The notes below the pieces were generated by a model. That model saw only the letters and a list, made by a program, of their open reading frames with translations, did no database searches and had not been told where the DNA came from. The translations under genes were made by a program, and so were the position numbers. From the NCBI GenBank assembly GCA_023401495.1, contig JAEXDU010000108.1:1-6913 (forward strand): a DNA stretch of 6,913 nt. The letters are read 5' to 3'. The stretch is from Bacillota bacterium (GTDB lineage Bacteria > Bacillota > Clostridia > Oscillospirales > Acutalibacteraceae). This document shows positions 1-5,988 of this stretch, piece by piece (within the stretch, counting starts at the first letter, position 1; the number at the start of each line of letters is the position of its first letter).

Positions 1-633
1 CTCTTTGTCGTCGGTGAAGATCGCACCGCCGTCGCCGTAGCAGCCAAGGGCCTTCGCCGGGAAGAAGCTGGTGGCGGAAGCGTCGCCGAACGAGCAGGCC
101 TTGCGGCCGTTGTTGACTCCGCCGAAGCCCTGAGCGGCGTCCTCCATCATGAACAGCCCGAATTCGCGGCAGATGGGCAAAATCTCGTCGTAGTCGGCGG
201 TCTGGCCGAACAGGTCTACCGGGATCACGGCCTTGGGATTCAGCTTGCCCTCCGCCTTGACGCGCTCGATCTGCTTGCGCAGGGAGGCGGGATCAAGGTT
301 GAAGGTGTCTTCCTTCACATCGCAGAACACGGGGGTAGCGCCCACAAGGCTCGCTACCTCGGCGGTTGCCATAAAGGTAAAGGCCGGTACGAACACCGCG
401 TCGCCGGGGCCTACGCCCCAAGCCATCAGCGGCATTTGCAGCGCGTCGGTTCCGTTCGAAACGGAAACGCAGTATTTGCGGCCTACGTACTTGCAGAGCT
501 CCTGCTCCAGTTCTTCTACCTGCGGGCCGGAAATAAAGTGGCATTCTTCCAGAACCTTGGCGATTCCCGCGTCGATTTCCGGTTTGAGGTGACGGTACTG
601 GGCCGACAAATCGTTGAATTCAATTTTCTGCAT
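1..633 (-). CDS. wbpE: UDP-2-acetamido-2-deoxy-3-oxo-glucuronate aminotransferase (WbpE/WlbC-like), 3' end outside window
   Basis: N-terminal 211 residues of a PLP-dependent sugar aminotransferase of the DegT/DnrJ/EryC1/StrS family; the rest lies beyond the left edge. The start is ATG at 633, preceded by AAGGAGG with a 9-nt spacer. Visible family marks: substrate/PLP-phosphate loop SNGTDALQ near residues 59-66, GPGD near 75-78, PLP-ring Asp165 in MEDAAQGF, and the Schiff-base lysine at residue 194 in SFFPAKALGCYGDGG. The role is assigned from its partner: it overlaps by 14 bp a clear WbpD/WlbB acetyltransferase, and in known pathways that enzyme follows WbpE. WbpE transfers the amino group of glutamate to C3 of UDP-3-keto-GlcNAc-uronate in the cytoplasm. 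Family assignment is sure; exact substrate is inferred from context. Confidence 0.88.
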   Translation of the reverse strand, partial: MQKIEFNDLSAQYRHLKPEIDAGIAKVLEECHFISGPQVEELEQELCKYVGRKYCVSVSNGTDALQMPLMAWGVGPGDAVFVPAFTFMATAEVASLVGATPVFCDVKEDTFNLDPASLRKQIERVKAEGKLNPKAVIPVDLFGQTADYDEILPICREFGLFMMEDAAQGFGGVNNGRKACSFGDASATSFFPAKALGCYGDGGAIFTDDKE

Positions 634-1210
634 GATTTTTTTCCTCCTTCAGGCCTTCCGGCGTCTGTGTGTACTGCCTGCCGCATTTGTGGCAGTGCAG
701 GGCTTCGTCCAGCGTTTCGCCGCATTCGCAGGCCCAGCCGCGCTGGTGCGCGGGGCTTCCCATCATAATAGCGTGCGCGGGTACGTCTTTTGTCACCACG
801 CTGCCTGCGGCAATAAACGCATGTGCACCGATGCTGTGCCCGCACACGATCGTCGCGTTGGCGCCGATGCTGGCGCCCTCACCCACCGGAGTACGGACAT
901 AAAACTCAGAGCCCCGCTGGGGATATTTGCAGCGGGGACGCGGTACATTGGTAAACACCATGGAGGGGCCGCAGAACACGTAATCGCCGAGTTCCACGCC
1001 CTCATAGATGGAAACGTTATTTTGAATTTTGCAGTGATCGCCGATGGTTACACCCGGCGCCACAAAGACATTCTGCCCCAGAGTGCAGCCCTTGCCGATC
1101 CGGCAGCCGGAGGAGATATGGCTGAAATGCCAAACCCTGCTTCCCTCGCCGATCTGACAGCCGTCATCTGCGAAAGCGCTTTCGTGTACATGAAAATTTT
1201 TCTCGCTCAC
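620..1210 (-). CDS. wbpD: UDP-2-acetamido-3-amino-2,3-dideoxy-glucuronate N-acetyltransferase (WbpD/WlbB-like)
   Basis: A 196-residue left-handed beta-helix acyltransferase. Hexapeptide-repeat turns run from about residue 20 to 150 (IGEGSRVWHF, CRIGKGCTLGQNVFV, TIGDHCKIQNNVSIYEGV, VFCGPSMVFTNV, ASIGANATIVCG, IGAHAFIAAGSVVTKDVP). The blocks VWHFSH, LGQNVFV, KIQNNVS and FCGPSMVFTNV are those I recall in Pseudomonas WbpD and Bordetella WlbB. The enzyme uses acetyl-CoA to acetylate the C3 amine and give UDP-GlcNAc(3NAc)A. After the helix there is a small Cys4 segment, C161-x-C163 and C173-x2-C176, that looks like a zinc ribbon. The start is GTG at 1210: no in-frame ATG, GTG or TTG exists between it and the upstream stop, and the GTGA overlaps the stop of a 36-codon ORF. 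No good Shine-Dalgarno precedes it, which fits coupling or weak initiation. Confidence 0.9.
   Translation of the reverse strand: MSEKNFHVHESAFADDGCQIGEGSRVWHFSHISSGCRIGKGCTLGQNVFVAPGVTIGDHCKIQNNVSIYEGVELGDYVFCGPSMVFTNVPRPRCKYPQRGSEFYVRTPVGEGASIGANATIVCGHSIGAHAFIAAGSVVTKDVPAHAIMMGSPAHQRGWACECGETLDEALHCHKCGRQYTQTPEGLKEEKNHAEN
643..649 (-). promoter_or_regulatory. Ribosome binding site of the WbpE-like gene, inside the upstream coding region
   Basis: AAGGAGG reads on the minus strand nine bases before the ATG at 633. It lies inside the last codons of the WbpD-like gene, where it encodes part of the LKEE segment. The two genes overlap by 14 bp, so a ribosome finishing the first gene stops just past the start of the second. 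This supports translational coupling within one transcript. Confidence 0.8.
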
Positions 1211-1317
1211 TGTGAGTAACCGCCATTCTTCGGCAGCAAAATAGGAATAGGCCGGTTCTGTTCCGCGCGCCGCTGCCGAATCTGGCGCACGGTATCAGTT
1301 CCACTGATCTCCGGCAT
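1207..1317 (-). CDS. Small ORF (36 aa) overlapping the start of the WbpD-like gene
   Basis: Not recognised. An ATG at 1317 opens 36 codons beginning MPEISGTDTVRQIRQRR and ending LLPKNGGYSQ, with a TGA at 1209-1207 that overlaps the next gene's GTG in the classic GTGA arrangement. The middle is basic (RQIRQRR), there is no hydrophobic segment and no Shine-Dalgarno. A promoter-like pair just upstream would start RNA about ten bases before the ATG, so translation would be almost leaderless. It may be a leader peptide that feeds ribosomes into the GTG start, the remnant of a longer gene cut at its 5' end, or chance. The exact stop/start overlap is the best argument that it is translated. Confidence 0.4.
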   Translation of the reverse strand: MPEISGTDTVRQIRQRRAEQNRPIPILLPKNGGYSQ

Positions 1318-1334
1318 TCTATTTGGTTTATTCC

Positions 1335-1363
1335 ATCATAACTCTTGAAATCAGCCTTCTGAA
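1335..1363 (-). promoter_or_regulatory. Candidate sigma-A promoter for the leftward sugar genes
   Basis: Read on the minus strand, TTCAGA (1363-1358) is followed by 17 bases and TATGAT (1340-1335). That is four of six and five of six matches to the sigma-A consensus. Transcription would start near 1328, ahead of the small ORF and the WbpD/WbpE-like genes. Prediction by eye only; no other leftward promoter of similar quality was noticed close to these genes. Confidence 0.5.
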
Positions 1364-1393
1364 ACGCATTGCAGGTGTTGCAGCCATTCGACC

Positions 1394-1670
1394 GATGATT
1401 CCACGTTCCCTCAGGCCGGGGAAGCTTTGCTTTTGCTTACGCCGTAAGGTTTATGATATCAGAAACCATCCGGCCAGCGAACGAAAAATCCGCCCGGATA
1501 GCCAAAACTACCAGGCTGATGATGCCGTTCTCTCTCAGGCATTAAAAGCTTTGCTTTTGTGAATGCCGTGGGGGGGTATCCTAATCATGAATCAAAAGCC
1601 GGTTTGCAAAGAACGCCTCTGCAATCGGAATCGTCAAGCTGATGATTCAATGCTGGCACAGAATGCCTTA
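1394..1670 (+). repeat. Degenerate direct repeat, period about 124 bp, two clear units and a weak third
   Basis: Units begin with GATGAT at 1394, 1518 and 1641, so the spacing is 124 then 123 bases. Positions 1394-1448 and 1518-1572 align without gaps at 38 of 55 bases. They include an exact 14-mer, AAGCTTTGCTTTTG (1422-1435 and 1546-1559), and shared CTCAGGC and GCCGT blocks in register. The third unit keeps only GATGATTCAA and scattered matches. The copies are in different reading frames relative to nearby stops, so this looks like diverged noncoding repeat DNA rather than a protein repeat. Its origin is unknown: decayed tandem duplication, an intergenic repeat family, or a regulatory array. 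Confidence 0.6.
1448..1467. promoter_or_regulatory. Operator-like dyad
   Basis: GGTTTATGATATCAGAAACC is an inverted repeat with nine of ten base pairs complementary (the one mismatch is 1453/1462) and no central gap, the shape expected for a dimeric regulator's site. It lies about 85 bases upstream of the leftward -35 candidate and well upstream of the rightward promoter. That is too far for simple repression but possible for activation or looping. No regulator gene is in the window. Confidence 0.3.
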
Positions 1671-1738
1671 CTCCGATTTATTATATCGCTATTATTTACC
1701 AGAGTCAATCGTTTCAATCCGCAATCCACCGATTCGTA

Positions 1739-1767
1739 TTGACAAGAATTTCCGATCGTATTATCAT
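1739..1767 (+). promoter_or_regulatory. Sigma-A promoter for the rightward aminotransferase
   Basis: A perfect TTGACA (1739-1744), a 17-base spacer and TATCAT (1762-1767, five of six). Transcription would begin near 1774, giving a leader of about 100 nt before the ATG at 1873. The promoter lies inside the upstream open extension of the frame, which argues that the long-frame start near 1642 is not used. Confidence 0.7.
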
Positions 1768-1872
1768 AAACAGTACTTTCGTACATCAGTATGCCGCATA
1801 CCGGATGTTTTGCGTAATTCAATCCTGCTCGGCCGATCCGGTCAGTGCCAAAAGCAGGGGAAAGGGATAGTT

Positions 1873-3051
1873 ATGAGCAAGTTTGTTAGCCGCGACACGT
1901 TTATTCCCTATAATGTTCCCGACATTACAGAAGCCGAAATTGATGAAGTGGTTGCCACGCTGAAATCCGGCTGGCTTGCCAAAGGCCCCCGCACCATGCA
2001 GTTTGAAAAGCAGTTTGCCGAGTATCTGGGCGCAAAATATGCCGTTGCGATGAACTCCTGTACGGCCGCTTTGCATATGGCGCTGGCGGCGCAGGGCATT
2101 GGCCCGGGGGATGAGGTCATCACCACCCCGATGACCTATGTGGCCTCTGCGAATACGGTCGTTCACCTGGGTGCGACTCCGGTTCTGGCGGATATCGATT
2201 ACCGCACGACCTGTATCGACCCGGATGAAATCGAAAAGAAGATCACGCCGAGAACAAAGGCGATCGTACCCGTCCATTACAGCGGCCAGGTATGCGATCT
2301 TGACCGCATCTATGAAATTGCGGACAAGCACAATCTGTTTGTTTCCGAAGATGCCGCCCACGCGCTCTGGAGCCGCTACAAGGGCAGGCTGATCGGCAAT
2401 TCCCTGCAGGGAGCCGCGTCCTACAGCTTTTACGCCACGAAGAACCTGTGCACCGGCGACGGCGGCATGCTCGTCACCGACGACGAGGAAACCGCGGTCA
2501 AGGCCCGCATGCTCTCAAACAGCGGCATGAGTCAGAACGCCTGGAACCGCTACGCAAAGGGCGGCACATGGAAATATGACATCGCTGAATTCGGTTATAA
2601 AAATAATATGTTCGATATTCAGGCCGCTTTGGGCCTGGTTCAGCTCCGCCGCTTGGAGGAAATGCAGGAGGCCCGCCTGAAGATCGCCGCCCGTTTCCAG
2701 GAGGCGTTCGGTGCGATGGACGCGATCGAAGAGCCGTTTGTTCCCGATTACACCACCCACTGCTGGCACCTGTATGTGATCCGCATTGTGCCTGAAGTGC
2801 TCACGATCGACCGCGATCAATTTATCACAGAGCTTAACGAGCGCAATGTCGGCACCAGCGTACACTTTATTCCGGTGCATAATATGTCGGCGTATACCAA
2901 GCGCTTCGGCTACAAGCCCGAGGATTTCCCGAAGACGCAGAAGCATTTTGAGCGCTGCATTTCTCTGCCGCTGTACCCCGGCCTGACGGATGAGCAGGTG
3001 CAGTATATCATCGACGCGGTGGCGGATATCGCTGCGAAGTACCACAAATAA
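1873..3051 (+). CDS. DegT/DnrJ/EryC1/StrS aminotransferase, probably for a UDP-4-keto-6-deoxy sugar (ArnB/PseC-like)
   Basis: A 392-residue PLP enzyme, normal length for the family. Marks: IPYNVPDITEAEIDEVVATL at residues 11-30 and SGWLAKGPR at 32-40, typical of the ArnB/PseC branch; NSCTAALHMAL at 61-71; GPGDEVI at 78-83; PLP-ring Asp160 and His163 in SEDAAHALW; Schiff-base Lys190 in YSFYATKNLCTGDGG; late loops VHFIPVH at 330-336 and SLPLYPGLTDEQ at 364-375. Enzymes of this branch move an amino group from glutamate to a keto carbon of a nucleotide sugar, usually C4. The substrate cannot be fixed from sequence. ATG 1873 is preferred because the family starts here, an AAAGGGA-type site sits 6-12 bases before it, and the longer upstream frame contains the promoter. 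It is divergent from the WbpD/WbpE-like pair and transcribed alone. Confidence 0.9.
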   Translation: MSKFVSRDTFIPYNVPDITEAEIDEVVATLKSGWLAKGPRTMQFEKQFAEYLGAKYAVAMNSCTAALHMALAAQGIGPGDEVITTPMTYVASANTVVHLGATPVLADIDYRTTCIDPDEIEKKITPRTKAIVPVHYSGQVCDLDRIYEIADKHNLFVSEDAAHALWSRYKGRLIGNSLQGAASYSFYATKNLCTGDGGMLVTDDEETAVKARMLSNSGMSQNAWNRYAKGGTWKYDIAEFGYKNNMFDIQAALGLVQLRRLEEMQEARLKIAARFQEAFGAMDAIEEPFVPDYTTHCWHLYVIRIVPEVLTIDRDQFITELNERNVGTSVHFIPVHNMSAYTKRFGYKPEDFPKTQKHFERCISLPLYPGLTDEQVQYIIDAVADIAAKYHK

Positions 3052-3102
3052 GCATTGGGCAGGCAGGATTCTGCCGGTAAACCATACAATAGAATCGAGT
3101 CC

Positions 3103-3140
3103 AAAGGGAGAGAAACCAGAAATGGTTTCTCTCCCTTTTT
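3103..3140 (+). terminator. Rho-independent terminator after the aminotransferase
   Basis: A perfect 16-bp stem (AAAGGGAGAGAAACCA at 3103-3118 with its complement at 3123-3138), a GAAA tetraloop, and a run of five T at 3136-3140. It begins 51 bases after the stop codon, closes a single-gene unit and separates it from the chemoreceptor. A smaller hairpin, GGCAG/CTGCC at 3062-3075, precedes it. Confidence 0.92.
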
Positions 3141-3480
3141 GCATTGGTTTAACACAGTTAACAGAATTCTTATGTTCTTAAAAACAAATATAACGCACCG
3201 AAAAATTTGACAAGAGAGCAGATGACCGTTATGACAAAAAATTTCGGGTATCCGCCTGAAATATTTGGTATCCTTTACGGGATGATTTAATCCCATTTTA
3301 ACCCGCGCAGAAATCAAAGCGTTTTTCAACAAGAATGCTTCCTTTTATTCCCTGTATTTCCTCGATTTTCCGGTTTTTGCCGAACAGGCCCCGCATCGGT
3401 TGATTCCTTTTCAGGAATCCGGTACGATGAAGCCGTAAGTTCGGTTTGGCCTTGGGGTCAGTCGGAAAAGGGAGGAAAAG
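3141..3480. other. Intergenic region and 5' leader of the chemoreceptor gene
   Basis: About 340 bases, visibly richer in A and T than the flanking genes. It contains a sigma-A promoter candidate (3207-3235), a small hairpin GGGAT/ATCCC (3279-3294), a 7-bp hairpin GATTCCT/AGGAATC with a TTTC loop (3402-3419), and the ribosome binding site GGGAGG at 3470-3475. A 22-codon ORF at 3222-3290 overlaps the -10 box and has no good ribosome binding site, so I do not call it a gene. No known riboswitch consensus was recognised. Confidence 0.5.
3207..3235 (+). promoter_or_regulatory. Sigma-A-like promoter upstream of the chemoreceptor gene
   Basis: A perfect TTGACA (3207-3212), 17 bases, then TATGAC (3230-3235, four of six). 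The transcript would begin near 3242 and carry a leader of about 240 nt. Chemoreceptors in clostridia are often read by the flagellar sigma factor, but I found no convincing TAAA plus GCCGATA-type pair here. Confidence 0.5.
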
Positions 3481-5982
3481 ATGCAGAAATTATCTCAGCT
3501 ATTTCAAAAAATCAAAGCGCTGATTTTTCAAAAAACAAACCAAAAAACAAACCCAAATAACCGTTTTGACATACGGAATTTGCTCAGGACCAAGCGGCTG
3601 GCCGTGCGTATGCCCTTGCAGGCCGTGGCGCTGATTGCGCTGGTGATGGCGGCGATCATGACGGTGCTGAGCCTGAATCTTTCTGGGATCATGGTCAACA
3701 ACACCAAGAAGGACGTCAAATACCTCGCGCAGCAGAACGCCAATCTGGCGGCGGCGTACCTTGATACCATGCAGACCCGTTCCAGCGCGCTGGCGCTCGC
3801 GATGTCCGAGCTGGGGCAGCTTCACCTGACCAAGGAGCAGCTGCGCCCTTTTCTGAATGATATGCTGACCGGGATTCTGGAGGATGAGCGGATTTTTTCC
3901 GTCTATGTTGCGTGGGAGCCAGACGTGTATTTTGACAAAACGCCGTACGGGCTTTCATCCTATGCCTTCCGCAGCGGCAGCGATGTGGCGATGACGGTGA
4001 AGAACGATTATGATCAGTATCACGATAAAATCTATTACGCAACCGTAAAGGAAACGCGCAAGCCCTTTATTACGGAACCGTATGAGGTAGAGCTTTCCAC
4101 TGGGATTTCCGCCGGAAAAAAAGCGTGGATCGTCAGCATCAGCAACCCGATCCTCGATCCCTCCGGCGTGTTTGTCGGTGTGGCGAACTGCGATGTGCTG
4201 CTGGATACGCTGAATCAGATCCCGTTTGATCTGGGCGGCTACCAAACGGCGTACAGTTTTTTGCTGACACGGGAGGGCACCTATATTGCGCACTCCCAAA
4301 AAAGTGAGCTGCTCGGCACGCGGTATGGGCAGGCGGACAAGGCCGGGGAGAAAAGCGCCGGCCATGTGCGTGACCTTGCGGCGCAGGGAATGGAAGAGTT
4401 TTTGTCCGGTACGGATGAATCCACGGGAAAGGACTCCTATCGAATCCAGATTCCGCTCTCCGTAGCCGGCATAGAACAGCCGCTTTCGAGCGCGTTTGTG
4501 GTGCAGACGGGAGAAGCGCTGAGCCAGGCCCGGCAGCTGACGCTGATTATTCTGGGGATCGCATGTATCGGGGTGATCCTGCTCGGGGTGAGTATCGCGT
4601 TTCTGCTGCGGCGCGCGCTTGCGCCCCTGCAGAATGTGATGCAGCTTGCGTTGGAAATGAGGAACGGGAACCTGAACGCGGATATTCCGATCAGCGCGCA
4701 GGATGAATTTGGCGAGCTGGCGAATACCTTCCGCCAGACCTGCCTTGTGCTGAGTACCTATGTGCAGGAGATCTCCCGCATTCTGGGGCAGATCAGCGCC
4801 GGTGACCTGCGGGTGGAGATCCAGAATGAGTACGCGGGGGATTTTGCTCCCATCCGCCGGGCGCTGCTCGAGATTTCGGAGTCCCTGAACCGAACGTTTT
4901 ACCGCGTCGGTCATTCTGCCGAACAGGTGGATTCCGGTTCCGCGCAGATTTTTGAGGCTTCTCAGTCGCTCGCGCAGGGGGCGGGGGAGCAGGCCGAGGC
5001 GATCGAACGGCTTTCCGCGGCGGTCAGGCAGGTGTCGGCGCAGGCGGAAGAAAACGCAGACGGCGTGCGCAGCGCGGCACAGCATGTTGCGTCGACGGAC
5101 GAACAGGCCTCCAAGGGGACGGAGCGGATGTCCGAACTGACAGCGGCTATGGGGGAGATCAGCGCTTCTTCGGCGCAGATCAAGCAGATCACCCGCATGA
5201 TCGAGGAAATCGCGTTCCAGACGAATATTCTGGCGCTGAACGCTTCCATAGAAGCGGCGCACGCGGGAGCGGCCGGCAGGGGCTTTTCCGTTGTGGCGCA
5301 GGAGGTTCGCAACCTTGCGGCAAAGTCCGCTGAAGCCGCTAGGGAGGCGGAGGCGCTGATCCAAAAATCCTCCGGCCAGGTGCGCCGGGGCTCCGATATT
5401 GCGGGCCAGACAGCAGAAATCCTGAGCGTGATCGAGGAGCAGGCCCGGCAGATGAAAGGGATTATGGACCAGATCGATTCTTCTGCGGCGGAGCAGGCGA
5501 TCGCCATCGCGCAGATCACCCGCGACCTGGAATCGGTGTCTGTCGGGGTGCAGAGCAGCGCGGCTTCCGCGGAAGAAGGGTCTTCGGCCAGTCAGGCCTT
5601 GTCGGGTCAGGCGGCCGCGCTGCACGGGGAGCTTGCCCGGTTCCGTTTTTCTTCCATGGAGCAGATGCGCCGTGGAGCAGAGGAAACACGCCTGCCTTCG
5701 GAAGACGTGACAATGCCCGACCATCTCCCTGTACAGGAGATGCCGGGCAAAGAGGAATCGATGGAAGAATACACAGAGGAAAGCGAGGCTGTTCCCCCAA
5801 GTGAGGAGCCAAATCTGGAAATAACATCTTCCGATGAGGCAGAAGCTGAAACAGCGGATGTCGAACCCATGGAAGCAGAGGCCTCATTGGATTCGCAGTC
5901 AGAGAACCTAGAAGCGGCGGATGAGGAAGCTCTCCCGGAAGAAGCGGAGACAGAAGAACCGGAGACGGAGGAAGCTTCTTAA
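3481..5982 (+). CDS. Methyl-accepting chemotaxis protein with dCache sensor, two HAMP units and acidic C-terminal tail
   Basis: An 833-residue transmembrane chemoreceptor. Order: basic cytoplasmic N-terminus of about 44 residues; TM1 about 45-70; extracytoplasmic dCache-type sensor about 71-350, with the typical run KPFITEPYEV (194-203), WIVSISNPILDPSG (216-229) and FVGVANCDV (231-239); TM2 about 353-376; HAMP about 375-428; a second HAMP-like unit about 430-472 (GDLRVEI, EYAGDFAPI); signalling coiled coil about 476-720. The hairpin tip that contacts CheA and CheW is clear at 576-612 (EIAFQTNILALNASIEAAHA, GRGFSVVAQEVRNLA). Possible methylation pairs are E503/Q504, E523/E524, E671/Q672 and E698/E699. 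Residues 731-833 form a Glu-rich tail with no CheR-binding pentapeptide. The start is ATG 3481 after GGGAGG with a 5-nt spacer. The ligand is unknown. No che genes are adjacent, so it is an orphan receptor feeding a distant array. Confidence 0.95.
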   Translation: MQKLSQLFQKIKALIFQKTNQKTNPNNRFDIRNLLRTKRLAVRMPLQAVALIALVMAAIMTVLSLNLSGIMVNNTKKDVKYLAQQNANLAAAYLDTMQTRSSALALAMSELGQLHLTKEQLRPFLNDMLTGILEDERIFSVYVAWEPDVYFDKTPYGLSSYAFRSGSDVAMTVKNDYDQYHDKIYYATVKETRKPFITEPYEVELSTGISAGKKAWIVSISNPILDPSGVFVGVANCDVLLDTLNQIPFDLGGYQTAYSFLLTREGTYIAHSQKSELLGTRYGQADKAGEKSAGHVRDLAAQGMEEFLSGTDESTGKDSYRIQIPLSVAGIEQPLSSAFVVQTGEALSQARQLTLIILGIACIGVILLGVSIAFLLRRALAPLQNVMQLALEMRNGNLNADIPISAQDEFGELANTFRQTCLVLSTYVQEISRILGQISAGDLRVEIQNEYAGDFAPIRRALLEISESLNRTFYRVGHSAEQVDSGSAQIFEASQSLAQGAGEQAEAIERLSAAVRQVSAQAEENADGVRSAAQHVASTDEQASKGTERMSELTAAMGEISASSAQIKQITRMIEEIAFQTNILALNASIEAAHAGAAGRGFSVVAQEVRNLAAKSAEAAREAEALIQKSSGQVRRGSDIAGQTAEILSVIEEQARQMKGIMDQIDSSAAEQAIAIAQITRDLESVSVGVQSSAASAEEGSSASQALSGQAAALHGELARFRFSSMEQMRRGAEETRLPSEDVTMPDHLPVQEMPGKEESMEEYTEESEAVPPSEEPNLEITSSDEAEAETADVEPMEAEASLDSQSENLEAADEEALPEEAETEEPETEEAS
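3529..3552 (+). repeat. Exact 12-bp tandem duplication in the chemoreceptor N-terminus
   Basis: CAAAAAACAAAC occurs twice back to back, encoding QKTNQKTN in the cytoplasmic segment before TM1. The duplication keeps the frame. Just upstream, AAAAATCA (3507-3514) and TGATTTTT (3521-3528) could form an AT-rich hairpin. The patch is much richer in A than the rest of the gene and could vary by slippage between strains. Confidence 0.75.
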
Positions 5983-5988
5983 CCGCTT

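Larger units (their letters stand above)
1318..1872. other. Divergent intergenic control region
   Basis: About 555 bases without a convincing gene, between two diverging nucleotide-sugar transcription units. It holds a leftward promoter candidate (1335-1363), a degenerate repeat with a period near 124 bp (from 1394), a 20-bp dyad (1448-1467) and a rightward promoter candidate (1739-1767). The leader of about 100 nt before the rightward gene contains only short hairpins, for example GTATG/CATAC at 1789-1801. Open frames here (1323-1562 plus; 1642-1872, an upstream extension of the aminotransferase frame) lack ribosome binding sites and protein-like composition. No known riboswitch class was recognised. 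Confidence 0.6.

Noticed and set aside
1323..1562. 79-codon plus-strand ORF in the divergent control region
   Set aside because: It has no ribosome binding site. It runs through both diverged repeat units in different relation to the repeat, and its composition is not protein-like.
1642..1872. 77-codon N-terminal extension of the ArnB/PseC-like aminotransferase
   Set aside because: It contains the best promoter of the region, has no ribosome binding site, and family members begin near the ATG at 1873.
3222..3290. 22-codon ORF in the chemoreceptor leader
   Set aside because: It starts upstream of and spans the -10 box of the predicted promoter, so the transcript would not include its start, and its ribosome binding site is poor.
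3371..3387. Possible flagellar sigma (sigma-28/SigD) -10 element, TGCCGAAC
   Set aside because: No TAAA-type -35 lies at the proper distance upstream, so it is probably chance.
3955..5724. Long 589-codon open frame on the minus strand inside the chemoreceptor gene
   Set aside because: It is a shadow of a GC-rich gene. The plus frame has unmistakable HAMP and signalling-hairpin motifs and the minus frame resembles no family.
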